Assembly: GCA_012520295.1 (NCBI GenBank)
Contig: JAAYOP010000088.1
Coordinates: forward strand, 1 to 64,000
From: Clostridiales bacterium
Lineage (GTDB): Bacteria > Bacillota > Clostridia > Oscillospirales > Oscillospiraceae
Length of the DNA stretch: 64,000 bases
Direction of reading: 5' to 3'
The translations under genes were made by a program, and so were the position numbers. The notes beneath the pieces are model-generated. The model had not been told where the DNA came from. It saw only the letters and a program-made list of their open reading frames with translations, and ran no database searches. Numbering within the stretch: the stretch's first letter is position 1; each line of letters starts with the position of its first letter. Shown here in pieces: positions 63,036 through 64,000 of this stretch.

Positions 63036-63561
63036 TTATCCGCTCCTGGCTCGCATATATTCAACAAACTCCCAATTGCAATGCCTATATTTTTCTCTGA
63101 GCTTTTCCATAATAAAAATTAAAAATGGTATTGCAATGCCTGACAGAATATTAACCGGCAGCGCGGCATATGTTAATAAGTTCCAGTTCAGTCCTGTTGC
63201 GCGGCAGATACATACTGCCAATATAGCCCTTCAAAACCGCTGGAGTTGAAAAGAATTTAGGTTCCGCCACGTCAATATGATACCCAGCAAAACCTTGGCA
63301 AAAAGTGATGATAATAAAGTCTGCTACGACCCAGATTGCCACTACTATGGCTTCAAACCTGTCGAAGGATTCAATGGCTTCGATTGCCCTGAATGTATTA
63401 AAAAACGGAAGGGGCATTCTCTGGGAAATCCGCCCCCCCAGGGAACCTGTCACAGTTATCAAGAGCAATAACGTCATCACGCCGATAAGGAGCGTAACAC
63501 AGATGACGGGAGCCGTCCAGCCTGCTATTTCCCCCTCTTTTGAGCAAAGATTGGGAAACAC
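63036..63561 (-). pseudogene. C-terminal remnant of a GerAB-type spore germination permease
   Basis: Roughly 190 residues of membrane protein remain in two frames. The upstream part (EIAGWTAPVICVTLLIGV; AIESFDRFEAIVVAIWVVAD) and downstream part (LNWNLLTYAALPVNILSG; IPFLIFIMEKLREKY) correspond to the last half of GerAB/EndA-type permeases (about 360 residues). The frame changes near 63225, where one extra base separates FSTPAVLKGYI from LAVCICRATG. The open frame continues to about 63630 without a start or the N-terminal helices. It is probably decayed; a sequencing error would explain only the frameshift. Confidence 0.6.
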
Positions 63562-63953
63562 CTTATGGCAGGCGATAAAGTGGACACCGCAAACATAATC
63601 ATAGCCTGCCTCACTGTAATTTTATTGCTTTTAGCGGGCATTCAACCACCATTACCCAAGGTACGGCATTTTTTTATTATTGGATTTTTTCATACAATCA
63701 CCGCCATTCATATTCCCGTTTTGTGTTTTTCCGACATATTCGACCGCAATATCCGTTTTTTGTGTAATTGTTGGCATTATTGTCATTTATATAAAACACG
63801 GAGTTTTGTATATACCGGCAATCGACACCTTTTGCTCAAAAAACACAAAACATCCTTTACTTTCGGATAACATGTCAATAACCATATTATCAGCACGACA
63901 TATAATATAGTGTCTGGTCCCTGGATACTATATAATGATAGGAGTAGCTGAAA

Positions 63954-64000
63954 GTGAGTTATAGAAGCGATATCAAGGACGAAAGTCTTGCTGAAATTCT
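63954..64000 (+). CDS. Start of a gene cut by the window end
   Basis: GTG 63954 with AGGAG nine bases upstream and a TATAAT-like region before it; first residues MSYRSDIKDESLAEI. Too short to name. Its position opposite the GerAB remnant suggests a spore-germination gene, but nothing in the visible residues proves this. Between 63630 and 63953 I see no other gene. Confidence 0.45.
   Translation, partial: MSYRSDIKDESLAEI

Noticed and set aside
63562-63953. Plus-strand open frames of 76 to 101 codons
   Set aside because: They overlap one another, have no ribosome sites, and show no domain or stable composition.

Overview
The window looks like a chromosome segment of an anaerobic, endospore-forming Clostridia member (Bacillota). 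This rests on a Spo0A-type regulator, a spore photoproduct lyase, a decayed GerAB-type germination permease, an Agr peptide quorum-sensing locus, SLH (S-layer) exoproteins, strong Shine-Dalgarno sites and many oxygen-sensitive or anaerobic enzymes (glycyl radical enzyme, 2-enoate-reductase-type flavoproteins with Fe-S clusters, a molybdenum aldehyde oxidoreductase, UbiD/UbiX). No rRNA, tRNA, phage or transposase gene was recognised.

Layout. 0.2-6.5 kb: three ABC exporter half-transporters (two with single-base frameshifts) and a C_GCAxxG_C_C redox protein. 6.5-10.2 kb: spore photoproduct lyase, a ferritin-like protein, a DUF4180 protein, and a cation diffusion facilitator fused to a TIGR04076 domain behind a NiCo-type riboswitch. 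10.5-19.2 kb: a duplicated MoaF-like protein, MFS permease, nitroreductase, a small coiled-coil gene broken by TAG, a split permease pair, a glycyl radical enzyme with no adjacent activase, and a lipoprotein cyclophilin. 19.5-25.1 kb: an ene-reductase, an Sfp-type transferase, then an attenuated leader RNA controlling a TM1266-type regulator and an NMT1-type ABC importer. 25.2-28.2 kb: a complete Agr system whose 46-residue AgrD precursor is divergent from agrA-agrC-agrB. 28.6-36.9 kb: MscS channel and a molybdopterin aldehyde oxidoreductase cluster. 36.9-40.2 kb: a Moco-like riboswitch ahead of a FecCD-type ABC importer. 40.4-45 kb: a second ene-reductase convergent with ubiD-ubiX-lpdD. 45.2-53.6 kb: SLH protease, Spo0A with a PocR-type hybrid kinase, SLH/copper-amine-oxidase-like protein, diguanylate cyclase. 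54-60.5 kb: HD-GYP protein, two-component pair, DUF4342 protein, SLH and DUF4352 exported proteins. 60.6-63 kb: pyrimidine nucleoside salvage operon. The right end has a broken GerAB-like gene and the first codons of another gene.

Together the metabolic genes suggest reductive, decarboxylating and dehydrating chemistry on organic (possibly aromatic) acids, with molybdenum uptake next to a Mo enzyme. Signalling (Agr, Spo0A kinase, c-di-GMP enzymes) is dense. At least eight copies of a multi-hairpin, MITE-like repeat of about 70-190 bp sit between genes. The best leads for new biology are the unassigned leader RNA at 22.4 kb, the CDF-TIGR04076 fusion with its own internal ribosome site, the repeat family, and the activase-less glycyl radical enzyme.
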